Of a DNA stretch of 64,000 nt, positions 49,881 through 63,219 are shown piece by piece. The stretch's first letter is position 1; the number at the start of each line of letters is the position of its first letter. Origin of the DNA: Seriola aureovittata (taxonomy: Eukaryota > Chordata > Actinopteri > Carangiformes > Carangidae); contig NC_079382.1 in assembly GCF_021018895.1 (NCBI RefSeq), positions 14,331,001-14,395,000 on the forward strand, given 5' to 3'. Position numbers and translations under genes: made by a program. The notes below the pieces were generated by a model. The model saw only the letters and a list, made by a program, of their open reading frames with translations. It was not told the origin of the DNA and made no database searches.

Positions 49881-52800
49881 GTCAAACTATTGCCTTTGTA
49901 AAATATTAGATTTTTGGACCCAATCATCAAATGCATTCACATGTTTATTTTACGATGACAGGTCAGGGGAACATATAGGTCACCACTGCACCGAACCATA
50001 TGTTGCTTGTTTCCTTGTTTCCCTTTAGATGAAGGAGAGAATATGTGATCATCGGGAGTTCTCTCCTCTTTCTCTGCATTTTCATCTTTGTTCCACAGTC
50101 TCTGTGGAAGCCAACACTTCAGGTGTCAGAAATTTAAAAAACAAACATGAGATAGGCTGTGTTGGTGTGTACCAGTAAGAAGATAAAAGTAAATCCAGGA
50201 AATTTATTTTTAAGGCTCATCAGATTTCAAGACACTGCACAGCGGACCATTCTCCTTTGAAGCCGTTGCTGTTGTTGAAAGTTATTGAGGCATCAATAAT
50301 TTTCTCCTCCATCTGGAGACAGTAAGGTTAAGGCGCCAGTGTACCCCAAGAGAAGTAACTGTCGGGGGGTCAAACAGCATAAGATATCCCTTACCTTCTA
50401 ACGTTCTGATGTCAGAATTGGGGAGGCATGTGAAAACCAACAACATTCAGACCCACTTCAAGCAGTTCTTGGCCAGGCAAGGGGGTTTGAACACATCTCT
50501 TAAGGTATCTTCTCTTAAAGTATTCTTTATACATTTACTTCTGTTGTTTTTCAATTGTACAGAGTACAACACTTCCTGGAAAAACATTACGAAAGAATGT
50601 ATGAAATTGTGTTCTTATATCCCCAATTAAACAGCTGTCATTTCTCTTTGAGTGTGGCTGTTCTGAAAAGTTTTGGACACTTTTGTGACATGATAGGTCG
50701 ATATATAGTTGTTTTTGAGTATTCCCTGGCCTAAAGCACAATGCTTCACTGTAAAAGCCAATGCTGGCCAATGCACTGCTTTGCCACATAACGTTAAACT
50801 GTGCAGAAACAAAAACTGAGACAACTTTTTTGGCCTGTTCTTTTGCCTGTGGTACACCCTCTCACCAACACAGTGGTCTCATTGAAATGAATAAGGAGGT
50901 TGCCTTTTTCGATGCAGTCATAATGACTCACGTCTAAGCCAAAGACTGTAATACACTGTTAAATTGGTGCTTAAATATCACATTTTAGAATTTGAAGGGT
51001 TGTTACATCAAAAATCTTGTGTACAGTAAGACACATGAAGTCATTTGAATAGGTTTAATTGTAAACACAATAAAATAAGGCATGACTAGCAGTTGCATAA
51101 CATAAAGCAGACCTGCCTATGCATGCAAGTGTGGGATGGAAACATTATAGACCTGAGAAAATCTGACAAGTTGACTTATTCCTCTCTGCCATGTGTTAGA
51201 TGAAGGTGGAATATGTGCGTTACTCTGTTGGAATTCATCCCCATATGTCTCTGGGCTGTTGAGTAGCGCCTCTCAGCTGCTGTGATCCTTCAAAGTCAAT
51301 CAGCCTTGGCCAAAACATGGGCAAAAACCGTTGCTGCAAATAATTATTAGCATTTGTTTAAACATGCTCGAGTGCCACACAGGTAGAGCAAGACAACTCA
51401 GATGGTGTCGGGTAGGTAGTCCGCCAAAACATGCTAAGCCGACTTACTGATGGCACATTGTATTGTCCCACATGTTAAAAGAAATGTGAAGAATTGTTTC
51501 TGACCGACACTTGCCTTGTCCTTGTTGAATTTTATATTTTGCTGTCCTTTTTCACCAACACTTGTTTCTATTTTCTTTTATTTGACGTTTATACTCTCTC
51601 CCACCCTGTCTGACTTTTTGGGGTTGTAAATGTCACACCCTTTTGCCAGTGGCTGAAGAAAGAGACAGACAGAGAACACAACAACACATAGAAACAATCT
51701 GGATTTATAGGCGGCAGTTTTGCTCAAGTACGTAATCAGCTTGGTCCCTGAGCTCATGATAGACGTTGTTACTTACCATTTAACAATAATTGGAAAGCAC
51801 TTAAGGGACAAGATTTATTTATACACACAGGGACCCTAACAGATGTGGAATTAACAGAAACACAAGTACTTCGGTGTGTGCAGGCATACATTGCACATAA
51901 GCCTGCAAAGAGATCGCACACAAACAATACACACACAGAAATAATACAAACATGACTATACCCACTGACTCCATGAGGGGAAGCGATGCTTGATCCAGAC
52001 ATTATAGTTGTCTAAAATCTGAAACTGGGGATTGAAGATATGCGTTGTTCTCCTCCTTTCTTGGCAATTGCATCACACCACTAAATCTGGATTTTAAAAA
52101 AAAGAGAAAAACATCACATCTTGAAAAGCCATTGTACCAGAGGGAAGTCATACATGTAAAATTTAGAATGCAGTTTCCCAAGGAGTGGTCCAAGGCGATA
52201 TTTTATTTAATGTCTTATTAATCACTGCATTAAAAAACATCCTCGATTGTGGAGCCAGGAGGTGTTGTGAAAGAGCAGCTCTTCTCGTACTGATTGGCTG
52301 AGTCTCACAGCTCTCAGTTGAAAAAGCCACATCACAACAGGAGCTGTCTGAGCTGGCTGGCTGAGGTAAGACGGCGGCCAACAAACGGAAGCACATGGGA
52401 GGGACAAAAGGTGCACAACATAGGATGTTTATGAATGTTGTGGTTGCAGCTTAACAAGGACAAGGCGCCTGCTGCGCCTGTTTGTTTGAATGTGTGCATT
52501 AAAATTGGGTGAGGCAACTTTGATAATGTGATTTCTAATTAATTTAAAGCTTTGATCTTATATCAAAATCTTATATCAACAATGAATCAAATTACTATGT
52601 ATAATGTGACATGGGTCGCTCTTAGTGACAAACCTGCAAAGAATTATCACCGATCCTGCAGTTTGCTTCAGTTCAGCAGAGCATTTTAGCATCTTTCAGC
52701 TCATTGTTTTGGTTTTACAGCCCACAACTTTACTGTTTCAGTGCAGTCTCATCGCTATCATCAATCAGGGGCAGCAGGCAGCTGTTTTCAGCAAAAAAGC

Positions 52801-53207
52801 ACAGATAAACCCACAGAACATATATTTAGAGGCTAGAGGCTTCACTGTACTCAAGGGGTTTGAAGTTGACCAATAAAATCCGCTGCTTAAGTTTAAACAG
52901 CAGTTCCTTTATTAAAAACCTGTTTCTTAATGCAGATAGATAGATAGATACTTAGGGAAATCCAGGTAATAATAAATAATATATAATGTATAATGATGTC
53001 TTAAATTCTTACCTCATAACTTAATACTGAATATATTTTTACCATTTTTTATTTATAGTGATGAAGGTTAGCCTTTTTATTTTTGCACAAGTTTTGCTTT
53101 AATATGTATATGTAGGGTTAAATAAAATTTTCCATTGAATCCTTATGTTTTCAGCATGTATGTCACAGCTCAATTAACAAAGCAGTTATTTGATCATTAC
53201 CATTATT

Positions 53208-53209
<2 letters not shown>

Positions 53210-53246
<37 letters not shown>
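53210..53246 (+). repeat. (CA)n microsatellite
   Basis: About 18 CA units in the intergenic region. Confidence 0.9.
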
Positions 53247-53248
<2 letters not shown>

Positions 53249-53776
53249 ATATTGTTACACTGTTTGAAGTAGAGTTCTGTCCATAACAAGGTTCATCTTA
53301 TGCCACTAATGAGGCATTAAAAAGCTGATGTAATGTTGACAACAAGCACTTCTTCCACAATTACATGTGTCGCTATTGTCTGACTGTTTATACCAAGCCT
53401 CATTGAAAATCCAGCGCAAATACGAAAGTAATTACTTTTGTATAGACGTGTGTGTGTGTGTGTGTCAGAGTGTATCCATGCATGTGTCCATTCGTTTTCC
53501 AATGTGCTCCAATGTTCATGTGTCTGAATAGATGAATATTTGTTCACTGTGTGAATTCAGTCATCAAAAGAAATGTATTTACATGTGTGTGTGTGTGTGT
53601 GTCATAGCCCTGATCGTAACCCCTGCAGAGTGCTGAGGCCCTTCATGGTGCCCTGGTTGGTAAAACACTCCGGCAGATGTGTGAGGATGAGGTCACTCAC
53701 GTGCTGCCTTAAAGACTTCCACTGATGCTGAATCACCTCACATGGACAGAGAGCAGCAGAGGAAGGAGGGAGAGAG

Positions 53777-53808
53777 AGGGGGTGGGGGGGGGGGTGGGGG
53801 TGGGGGGT
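53777..53808 (+). other. G-rich tract with G-quadruplex potential
   Basis: At least four G runs of five or more separated by single T bases, following a GA-rich stretch. This is one of the most G-skewed segments in the window. Its complement is a C/T-rich tract that could act as a polypyrimidine tract for a minus-strand splice acceptor at 53737. Confidence 0.7.
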
Positions 53809-55684
53809 AGTGAGAGAAACAGACAGCAAACAGGGAAGGTGAGAGAAGGAATTTCTTAGTTTAACCATGATAAAGGACTGTCATCAAAGTGGAAGATTTC
53901 CGCTTGCAGAAAATGAATAATGTGCATGAGCTCAATCCAGAATCCTTGAAGAAAAAGAAAAAGAATGAGAAAAGAAGCAGGCCTACACGTAGGAGTAAAA
54001 TAGTGTGGTGGGACTGAAATGAACAAGAGTATTCAGTGCAGTGGAAGAGGTTATATGAAAAGAGGGAATGGCAGTGAGAAAGTGGGTGAGTGTGAAATTA
54101 GCTGGGGCAACAGGAGGAATGCTTTGAGGCCTTATTTTTTCTAAAGTGCTCTACTCGACTACTGCTTTGACTGCCAATATTGCATCTGTTTCTGAACACA
54201 GCAGTGACTATGGAAAATCCCCTGGCAGGGAGAATCTCCATCACACACACAAACACACAAACACACACACACACACATACACACACAAACATGGACATTA
54301 AACCTGCGGCCCTCTCCATATCTATATCTTGATCTCTTATATAACTGACTCTGACTGTGACCTTTGCCCACCCCGGGCTTGCCCCTTCATGTCACTTTAT
54401 TTTATCCAGACCTCATCTCCCGCCACATCCTCTCTGGCCTGACATGCCTTTCTCCTTTCTTCCCCACAAGTACCCAACACTTCATGCCACATTGGAGGGT
54501 TTTAAATTGATGGACAACCAAAGGCTGGTTTGTGTTACAGAGATGCAGTCTAGACTTTCTTTCATTCTGGACACTTTTCTCTGTTATGTAGTAACCGTTT
54601 CAAACAGGACTCAGGCTCATGAGGGCCTGCGGCAGGTGGATCAAAACAAGGAAAGAAAATTAGTTAAAACACCCCCAGAGTCTCCCCTCAGACTAAAAAC
54701 TGATGTTGATAGCTTTATAAGAAACCTTTCTATTCCCTTTTCAAACTCTGAGGAGAGGAGGTGAAAAATCTACCATTGTGACATTTGAAATAGCTTTTGA
54801 CCTCAAGTCTTTTTTTTTCCCTTCTCTTTCCAAAATACCTTCTGTTGTGACCCAGTCATTTTTTCCATGCTAGTTTCTGCTCCTACTTTTCCATGTGGAG
54901 ATGTGTTTAGACAGACAATGAAATACAACAGAGCAGAATGATGAATGGATTCTGATGGATTCTTGCAAAAATACAGACAACCGTCTCTTCAGTCCAGCAT
55001 GATCTCATTATGTGTGACATATGAAGTCAGAGAAGTTTTTAAGATTAAAATAGTTTGCTGTGATTATTGAATCCCACTTTGCATCAGGGTTTCGGATAAT
55101 GAGTTGATAGTTAGTCTCAGTTGTCGAAGGCATTGGATGTCAAAGACAAGTGCAGCTGCTGTTTGATCTTGAAGATGTTTCACCGCTTATCCAAGCATCT
55201 GGTGGGGAGTCCCAGGCAAGACTTTCTTTTAGAAACTTACAGTGTCATCCTAACACCCCTTCCCATACAATTTTACACCTATTCACACTCCAAAGGTTTG
55301 AGTATTCTTAAAGTGAACTAGTTTGTACGACATGTTTTCTGACCACGTTTACAAGCAAAAGTGTGGCTGTTCAGATTGACCACTGGCCATACTCAAAGAT
55401 GGAGTGAAAAAGGGCAGGTTGCAATGAAATCTACTTACAACACACACTGTTGGACAGTCTTTTCTCAAAGGCAGTTACACTATTGCAATCAGTTGTACGC
55501 ACAAAAAGTGCTGAAAGTCGGAAGGTCTGAGCTTGAGAGAGGAGTTCAAATCCCACCGACTTTTTCACTCGTGTGTCAAACTGGTTTTCCACACCAAGCA
55601 GACTGCATTTTTAGATACAGGCAACATTTGACACATTACACCTTGAGCAATGTGGGTCAGTTGGTCTACCACTTTCATCCAGAC

Positions 55685-56135
55685 TGAAATATCTAAAAAG
55701 CTATTGTGTGCATTGCAATGAAATTTTGCACAGAGATTTATGGTTCCAAAAGCTAATGACCACCATTAGGTTCACATTTGTAGTTGTGAGTGAAATGTCT
55801 CAACAACTATTGGATGGATTGACATGAAATTTAGTTCAGACATTCATGTCCATCTAAGAATGAATTGTAATCAAATCTTTTCATTTAACTTCATCATCAG
55901 GTCGAAATCCAAATTTGTTAAATACCCGCAAAACTAATGACACACCCATCAGCCTCACCTTTGTGTTCAGTGTTAACTAGCAAATGTTAGCATACTAAGA
56001 CTAAACTAAGACTATGAACATGGTAAAAATTATACCTGCTTTAAATCAGCATGTTAGCATTATCAATGTGAGCATTGTAGCTCAATGCACCACTTTGCCA
56101 AAGTAAAGGGCCACAGAGCCGCTACCATGGTGGTC
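55685..56135 (+). repeat. Dispersed teleost repeat (CAACAACTATTGGATGGATTG-type)
   Basis: Typical words in order: GCAATGAAATTTTGCACAGA, GTGAGTGAAATGTCTCAACA, ACTATTGGATGGATTGACAT, TTCAGACATTCATG, CATCATCAGGTC, CCCATCAGCCTCA, GCAAATGTTAGCATACTAAG, GAACATGGTAAAAATTATAC and CAGCATGTTAGCATTATCA. It is a common percomorph intergenic repeat and is non-coding. Confidence 0.75.
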
Positions 56136-59100
56136 TTAATATAAGTAATGCAAATGCATCATAAGGAAAAAAGGCCTGTGTGATTCAATTTTAAGTTATG
56201 AGACATGTGCGCACTCACAGTAAGCTTCAACTGACACTATATTCTTACCTCTCCTGCGTGCACATCTGTCAAAGGGCCTGGTTTTTTTTAGCCAGTGTGT
56301 TATAGGAGATTCCTCTTCATTCCACCTTCCCCTGGAGAAAGGTTTCGGCTGCCGCTAACGCAGCCAGCTTTCCATGATGTATTGGTAAAGGTTAAGAGAG
56401 AAAAACTGCAGACACAGCTCAACATGCTGGCATATATGGAACTGTTAATTTATGATTCTGATTTAGAATTTATGTCTTGTTCCACCTCATCTGCACTGAA
56501 CATGCAACTTTGATCAGGATACCACTGGTTAGGTTCAAAGCTGAAACATCTTCACTCACTCACAAGTCTGAACCAAATCTGTGTCAATAGCTTTTGCAGT
56601 GATATGGGGATCCTAACAGCTAGCTTTTAATCAGTGTAGAGTTTGTCATGGTTTTGTGAAGACTGAGTCCGCTACAGACCAAAACACACCTGAAGGAGCA
56701 AGGCCAAAGCATCCTATGGGTGGGACGGTGTATTTAAGGTTAAATTAAGTTTACTTTACTTATCGTTATAGGTTTTCTGTGTAAATGTGTCCTCATAGCA
56801 CGAATTGAAGCCAGTGTTTTAAAATTAAAAGTAATATTTCACTTCCCTCCATCCTGACTCCACACATTACAGCCTACGTTTGCTTAAGTTATTGTTTTGG
56901 TCCAGAGCGCTGCCTTGTCCACACATTGTCTTGTCTGTTGCTCAATCACCTACTAAAAACAGACATACTGACTAGATAAGGTTCTTTGTTCTTTGATCTT
57001 TCCCTGCTTCCAGTCTTCTTTCGCTCATGCTTTATTCTTTGCTGAACTTGTACCAAAAAGTCCAGAAACATCAGATCATTTATCTTAGTGATGAACTGTA
57101 TCAAAGTGATGTCTATACTAATGGAGCCAAAAAAAGAGGTACATAAAAGAACAAACTCATATCTATCTATAAACCTTTTCTATAGCTTTCTACAGATTAG
57201 TTAATATAGATAGAAACTAGATTTTTATCTTTTCCTTCCCAACATACAGTATTCTGTGTTGTTTCACAGCTGGTCGAAAGACACATACCTACCATTTAAC
57301 AATAATCTCTACTTAAATTTGTGTTTGCATCTGAGTAAATCAGCAGTAAATCCTTTGGTCACAGGGTGATTAATGGTAATTTTGTCTCTTTCCTGGCTCT
57401 CCTAAGAGAGAGACCAAAGAAGCTGCCTCTCTTGCTACGGTCCATCACCTTCAAGCACTTGGGAAGAAACCTGATGCTACATGGAAAAGGGAAGAGGGAT
57501 GGTTCTTTTATGTGTTTATGGGAGTTCTTTGTTGTAAGAGGCCACCTGGAGAGAATGATGTGATTTCAAATATGACCACTTGTTTTTTTTTCCAATTCAA
57601 CCCAGTGGGAGCACTATAGAGCAGGAACAGCTCCATCCCTGATAAGAAGTCAAGTCTGCTGCACATGAATGCACCTTATTGTATGATAATACCCTAGTCT
57701 TTGGGTATCCTCCAGTTTTCCTCCACATCTTGTGAGTCTCTTCCCCTCTAACATCCTGAGTGCCTGGCCAAAGAGGATCTGCTGAGTGCTGACTCTCAGC
57801 AAAGGATGAGTGAAGACAGCCAGATTTTCACAGAAAAATGTATCCGCTCTCTTGATTAAATCCAATGGGATTATTGAACCAAAATCCAACGGGCTTAATT
57901 GCCAAGATGAATAATGCAGAAATGAAGGAGGCAGCTTCAGAAATGATGGATATGGAAAGAGAATACACAGGCAAAGAAACAATTTCCAAACAACTTTTAA
58001 ACAAGGTGCCGGGATTGTTAAGCTTTTTACTTTTAGGCTTCAAAGGCTGCTCCAGTATCACTGATTCACAAGCCTGTAAAATTGTCCATAAACCGATGCA
58101 ATTATTATTCAGCTCGGCTCTTTAGTTCTTCAGTTCGTATCCATGTATGAGTTACATTTGGCAGTGTGGAGAGAGTTTCTTTTTTTTTTTTTAAAGAAAA
58201 GTCAGTGATCTCCATGTGGATTTGTCAAGCTTGGATCAATCCCACACAAACCCAAATGACCCCAGGCCAGTGGTGATTTATCGCACTCTGCTGCCTAAAC
58301 AATGTCCACAAGCCTTTAGACTGACTGATGCAAGTGACTGTTACATAACTGAGAAGAATTAACCAGACACAGTCACGCCCTCTTGCTAAAACAATCTTCT
58401 CCTCTCTTTTCTTTAAAGCACAGACTTTCTCTGAGAGAGGTTTTCAGGTGTTGAAATGTTAATGCTCAGATGAAACAGGAAGAAGAGAACAAGTCATACA
58501 GAGTTGATGAAACATACTATATGCACCTATACTTTTATTCAAGCTCTTGAGGATGCTTTTCTTTCTGCCTGGTCTTTTCAGCAGCCATGATGAATCAATC
58601 ACCCTTTCAGCCTGAGGTATCAAAGCTTCCCACAAAACCCTGCTGCCTCAGACCCACTGAAATGTCTGGTTCCTGGCTCTCATTGCCTACTCAGAGAGCT
58701 GCCTCTCGCCAACGTACTCAGACTTGGGCTCAGACCCAAACGGGTGCCCTGAATTTAACTCCGTCACCCTCTCTGCCAGGAACAACGGACGGCGAATGCT
58801 GGAAACTTTTACCTTTAATGTTGACACTTCACTATTTCTAATGGCTTTCCAGTCCAAATGGGACAATGACTGCTTGTGTGGGGCAAACAGCACAGGCAAT
58901 TCACATCAGGGAACAATGTGGGACAGCTTTGCAGGGCGGAGGATAGTGGAGCCTAGAAAAGTGATGACAAAGCTGCAAGGGATGAGTAGGGAGAGGAGAG
59001 ATTGAAGATGATGACCTCCATCCAGGAAGGAGTCATGTAACAACTCTGCATAGTTTGGATATCTTGGATATATTGCTCGGAGGTAAATGACAAGTATTGA

Positions 59101-59289
59101 TCTTTCACTACAGGTGTGAATGCTATAGAGGAGTGGAGCTCAGGTCCATATCTGATCATTTGAACTGAAATGAAACTGGATGTTATTTAACACTATTCAA
59201 AATGTTACTTTTTCATTCAAATGAATGATCAATATTCAGGTCAGTTAGGTCAAATCTGAATCATACCAGTAACACTATGAGTGTCATAA

Positions 59290-59720
59290 GCTAAATGGTT
59301 CAACCATTAATCCATTAGCCTAAATTTGGTTAGCCTGCAGTATTTCAACCATTTATCCACTATTAGCTTTATCACCATTTCAGCAATAGACCCAGTCATC
59401 CATTTCGTTTGGAACACTATTTCAATCATTTATCTCTAACTTTTTGTTTCAGCTAACTATTTCAACCACTACCTTTGCTAACTAGTTCAGTTTTACCTTT
59501 AGCCGTTTCAAACACTACTTTTATATAACTAGCCATTTATCCATTAACCGCTCCATTTACTTTCACCAATCTAAACTGTTTTTCTCTGTTTCAGCCATAA
59601 AATATTACTTTTAGGTATCTATAACATTTATCCATCAGATTTAGCTAACTAGCAGTTATTTCAACTGTTTATTCATTTCATTTTCCTAATTACTTGAAAT
59701 GTTCATGCATTACTTTCATG
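59290..59720 (+). repeat. Degenerate minisatellite, TTTCAACCATTTATCCATTA-like units
   Basis: Variants of a unit built from TAGCTAACTATTTCAACCA and TTTATCCATTA recur about every 35-50 bases: TTCAACCATTAATCCATTAG, TTTCAACCATTTATCCACTA, TTTCAATCATTTATCTCTAA, CTAACTATTTCAACCACTAC, CTAGCCATTTATCCATTAAC, TTATTTCAACTGTTTATTCA. At least eight decayed units are visible. Confidence 0.7.
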
Positions 59721-60533
59721 CACTATTTATCACAACATGTAGCAATCAGGTGTTACGATTGGATTCAATATGTCGATATAGGCTTCTTTTTTTTTTTTAA
59801 ATTTTATTAAATTGTATAATGTTCTTTCAAATTAGCAAGCTATACAATCTTTCCAAGTACCCCCAGGGGTGCCCCTGGTTGTGGAGTCACTGATGGAGAG
59901 GTACTCCACTTTTAAATCCATCCAACCATCTACACATCAGTCTGTCAGTACTCTACACGGTTTCAGTGTTCAAAAACCCAACAAAAAGCTAAAAAGGCAA
60001 AGAAAATGGCAACAAGTCAGAATAAGTAATATGACCTCTTTTAGGGTTTCTATGTTTCTCTCTCTCTCTCTCGACCACCCTACAGTTATCTCTGAAATGT
60101 GGGACAACATGAACAGTGTTATGCAAGCAAAAAGTCTGTGTGTGTGGCAATGCAGACCATAATTCGACTCAGTAAAGAATACACTATAGGATGGGCATGC
60201 ACTTCCACCGCTTGTGCCCTGACAATGAAAATAAGGATGTGAAACAAAGCCACATGGTCTCATTGTGAGTCTCATTGCATGCTTGCGTGCACCCACTGAG
60301 AAACCGCACCAACAGCAGAGCTTGTATTTCCTATGAAGTGTGTGTATTGATGTGTGAGTGCGTTTGAAGAAATCCAAACAAAACAAAAAAATGAAAGTTT
60401 TAGAGTTATATCTGAAACTTATCAACGTATTAAAACATCATCTAGGATATCTGCATGTCTCCCTAATATCATTGGATGGACATTCCTTAGAAGCCTGATG
60501 GAGACTGACAACGGGATAAACCACAAAGTTGAA

Positions 60534-60538
60534 TGTGT

Positions 60539-60574
<36 letters not shown>
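60534..60574 (+). repeat. (TG)n microsatellite
   Basis: A nearly pure TG run with one TA interruption. Confidence 0.9.
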
Positions 60575-60575
<1 letters not shown>

Positions 60576-62330
60576 GGTGTGCAAATGGACCTTTCAGATT
60601 TTTGCATGAAAAGAGGGTGTAGTTGCAGTGTTTAGAAACTAGCGCTACAGTGAAACAGAGAGAAGGGAGAAAGACAGATTTCAGAGGAGTTTAACTCAGT
60701 TTTTTTTTCTCCCCAATATTTTCCTCGTTCTCCTTCCAGAGGTTAAAGAAACTCTATCCTGAGTCAGTTCCATCTTTTTTTATGAGTTGTGGAAGAGGGA
60801 AATAATTTTTGGCACACCCAAACTTTTACACAGCAAAAGTTGGCCACATTTAGACAAACCATCATCTCATAAATGGGGTGACTTCTGTTTCTAAAGGCTG
60901 GCATTGTCTCCCAAATTAAACTACTTTAAGTTTGTGCGCTTGTATTTATGGCTCTGATAAATTTGAACCAATTCTTTGTCGTTCTTTCCAAAAGCCGATC
61001 TGAAGTCAGCTGTCATTACTTTGTGTTCCCACAGCATTTCTGCCACATCAGAAGTTTTGATATATATGACAAGTCCCAAAAGGCCTGTAGGTCAGATTTA
61101 ATAACCATTATCCATGTAGCAGCATTTAAATCTAATTTTTTTTAAATGACATGTTTGAATTTTTATTAGCCAATCCCATCAAAAATAATACATAGGCTAT
61201 TTCAATACAATCAAAAGGGAGTTGGTTCCAATCTCAAGACTGGAGTCTGGTAACCATGTGCTTGAACTCACAGTGTCCACTGAAAACCAGTTCAACTCTA
61301 CATCATGACACCACCTCAACAAAAAGGGAGAGCTCTCTGGAATGTGACATTCCCACTGGCAAACTAATAAGCCCTAATCACTGACAGGAAGTGAGGAGCT
61401 ACTTGGATGAAATGAGATGGAAGAACTGGAAGCCATTTGTGTAAAGACAGTTAACTTGTCCTAGATATTCATTTGAAGGTATCTTGCTTATTTAACATAC
61501 AAACTAATCACACAGAGTACTGCTCAAGCCCTCTAATATCTTGTGAATTGTATGCATGAAGAAGTTAATTAACTCAGACTTTTCTATGTCCATGTCTGAC
61601 CTAATTCCACGACTGTATAATTCCCATACATTTGGTATTTTAATGCATTTGATAGTGATTTTTGGGCACAAAAATTGGGAAAAATGGGCACATACAACTC
61701 AATGACCCAAGAGGCATCTCCAGAGGTAAAGCTTGGAAAACACTGCCCTCTTTTGGTAATTCTGTAAAAAAAAAAAAAAAAAAAAAAAACACAGCACAGA
61801 TCATACAATTCACTCTACTATATTCTTTATCTATTTTAAGTGTAGGTTACAGTGCTGACTACACTGTATATGTCATAGATAGTATTTAATGTCTTCCAAA
61901 TACATGCGTTTGCATGTCTTGTTAACTAGAACCGACTTTATCAGCGAGGCCAGTGTTTCTCAGCAAGCACAGTTTTTCTGCTAAGACCTGAATCTTTTGA
62001 TTGGACCAAAGCCAACTTGGCTGTGGTTTAGAAGAGAAAATATCTTTTAAAAACTTGTTGATAGCAATCATGCAGTGCCATAGGAGATGAAAGCTGAGAA
62101 TTACTGCCACGGAGAAATCTTTGAAGTAGCCTTGTTTCTTAAATTCAATTAACTTAAATGCCTCACCAAATTTGGTAAAAAACTGTGTTGAACTTGCCTT
62201 TTTTTGTAATTCCATGATTTGTTAAAACACTTAAATGCCTTTTATTGTCGTTTAACAGAACAGTCTGGTCTCTGTTGCAACTATAATCACTGCATATTTT
62301 CATATTCTCTGACAAACCTTTTTTTGGGGG

Positions 62331-62505
62331 GCTTTATGATAGCACAGTAGAGAGAGACAGGAAACAGGGAGGCAGAGAGAGGGGGAATGACATGCAGTAA
62401 AGGGCCGTCCGTTGCAGGATTTGAACCGGGGCCAACTGCAGTGAGGACTGTAGCATCAACATATGGGGTGCCTGCTCAACCCACTGCGCCACTTGACACC
62501 CCTCT
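62331..62505 (-). mobile_element. tRNA-derived SINE (minus orientation)
   Basis: Read on the minus strand it starts near 62505 with GGGGTGTCAAGTGGCGCAGT and GGGTTGAGCAGGCACCCCAT. The B box GGTTCAAATCC is at 62418-62428 and the body ends CTGTTTCCTGTCTCTCTC...ATCATAAAGC at 62331. This layout is a percomorph SINE I recognise. It lies about 100 bases beyond the sod2 polyadenylation site. Confidence 0.8.
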
Positions 62506-62599
62506 CTAATGAACCTTTTTAACAATAACTTTAAAAGAGTATCTTTGGATCTTGGAATACCCACTGCATACAGGAAGTGAAAAATGAAGACTCAAGCTT

Positions 62600-63073
62600 G
62601 TACAACTGAAATACTTTAATTTTATTATAATACATCAAAAACATGGACTGCAACATTGTCTGATTATATTGTGACAATGACAACTCACTGAATATACACT
62701 CTGGTTATCTGACAACTAGTATGGCAGCCGATATTTGGGTGTGATTAACAAAAGCCAGCCTTAATGTGAAAGGTGACCTTTTTTGTGCGCTTTGAAGTGA
62801 GTGGTGAGAGCAGACCTGAGATTAAAGCACTTGCAAATAATTTTTTTTTTTTTTTTAAAGTTGTTTCAACTCAATATAATATGCACCAATACAGAAAGTA
62901 TTTCACTGTTAGTTTAATCAAGTTTAATGCAACTGACCACCTGGATGTGTGAATTCAAAAGACATCACAACTGATACTTCATGCAATTTAAAACTAAGAA
63001 TTATTTGCAACTACTATTCGATCCAGGTCCAGGGTAAGATGAGGTGTTGTTGGGGATGTTTGAGGGCTAGATT
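62600..63073 (-). other. sod2: sod2 3' UTR
   Basis: Non-coding sequence on the minus strand runs from the sod2 stop to an AATAAA at 62621-62626 (TTTATT on the plus strand). Cleavage is expected within about 30 bases after it, so the end is approximate. A poly-T run on the plus strand lies at about 62843-62859. Confidence 0.75.
62621..62626 (-). terminator. sod2 polyadenylation signal
   Basis: Canonical AATAAA on the minus strand, about 450 bases after the stop codon. Confidence 0.75.
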
Positions 63074-63219
63074 CTACTTTTTGGCGGTCTGGAGACGCTC
63101 CGACACGTTCTCCCAGCTGATTACATTCCATATAGCCTTAACATAGTCCGGCCGCACATTTTTGTACTGAAGGTAGTAGGCATGCTCCCATACATCAATG
63201 CCAAGGAGAGGGATGAGGC
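63074..63219 (-). CDS. sod2: sod2 last coding exon
   Basis: It encodes, after a split Gly codon, [40 protein letters not shown] and RLQTAKK, then TAG at 63074-63076. Asp and His of DVWEH are Mn ligands, and the Trp, Glu and Tyr around them belong to the known active site. The acceptor on the minus strand is CCCTCAG. Human ends ENVTERYMACKK, so only the tail differs. Confidence 0.97.

Larger units (their letters stand above)
39891..62599. other. 22.7 kb intergenic region between fndc1 and sod2
   Basis: No gene could be supported. The region is AT-rich and holds decayed dispersed repeats (40262-40475, 48590-48925, 49708-49880, 55685-56135), a degenerate minisatellite (59290-59720), CA/TG microsatellites (47119-47146, 53210-53246, 54242-54290, 60534-60574), a G-rich tract (53777-53808), a poly-A run (about 61766-61789) and a SINE (62331-62505). 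About 44830-45230 also looks repeat-like. Open frames of 60-135 codons are scattered on both strands without a consistent exon chain. Two on the minus strand (49122-49352 and 53602-53736) look more protein-like than the rest and are reported as findings. Confidence 0.6.

Noticed and set aside
54357..54764. 135-codon plus-strand open frame
   Set aside because: Low-complexity Pro/His/Leu start, no domain, no flanking splice partners. Probably chance in a less stop-dense stretch.
57650..57982. 110-codon minus-strand open frame
   Set aside because: Some parts look protein-like, but there are no clear splice sites and nothing recognisable.
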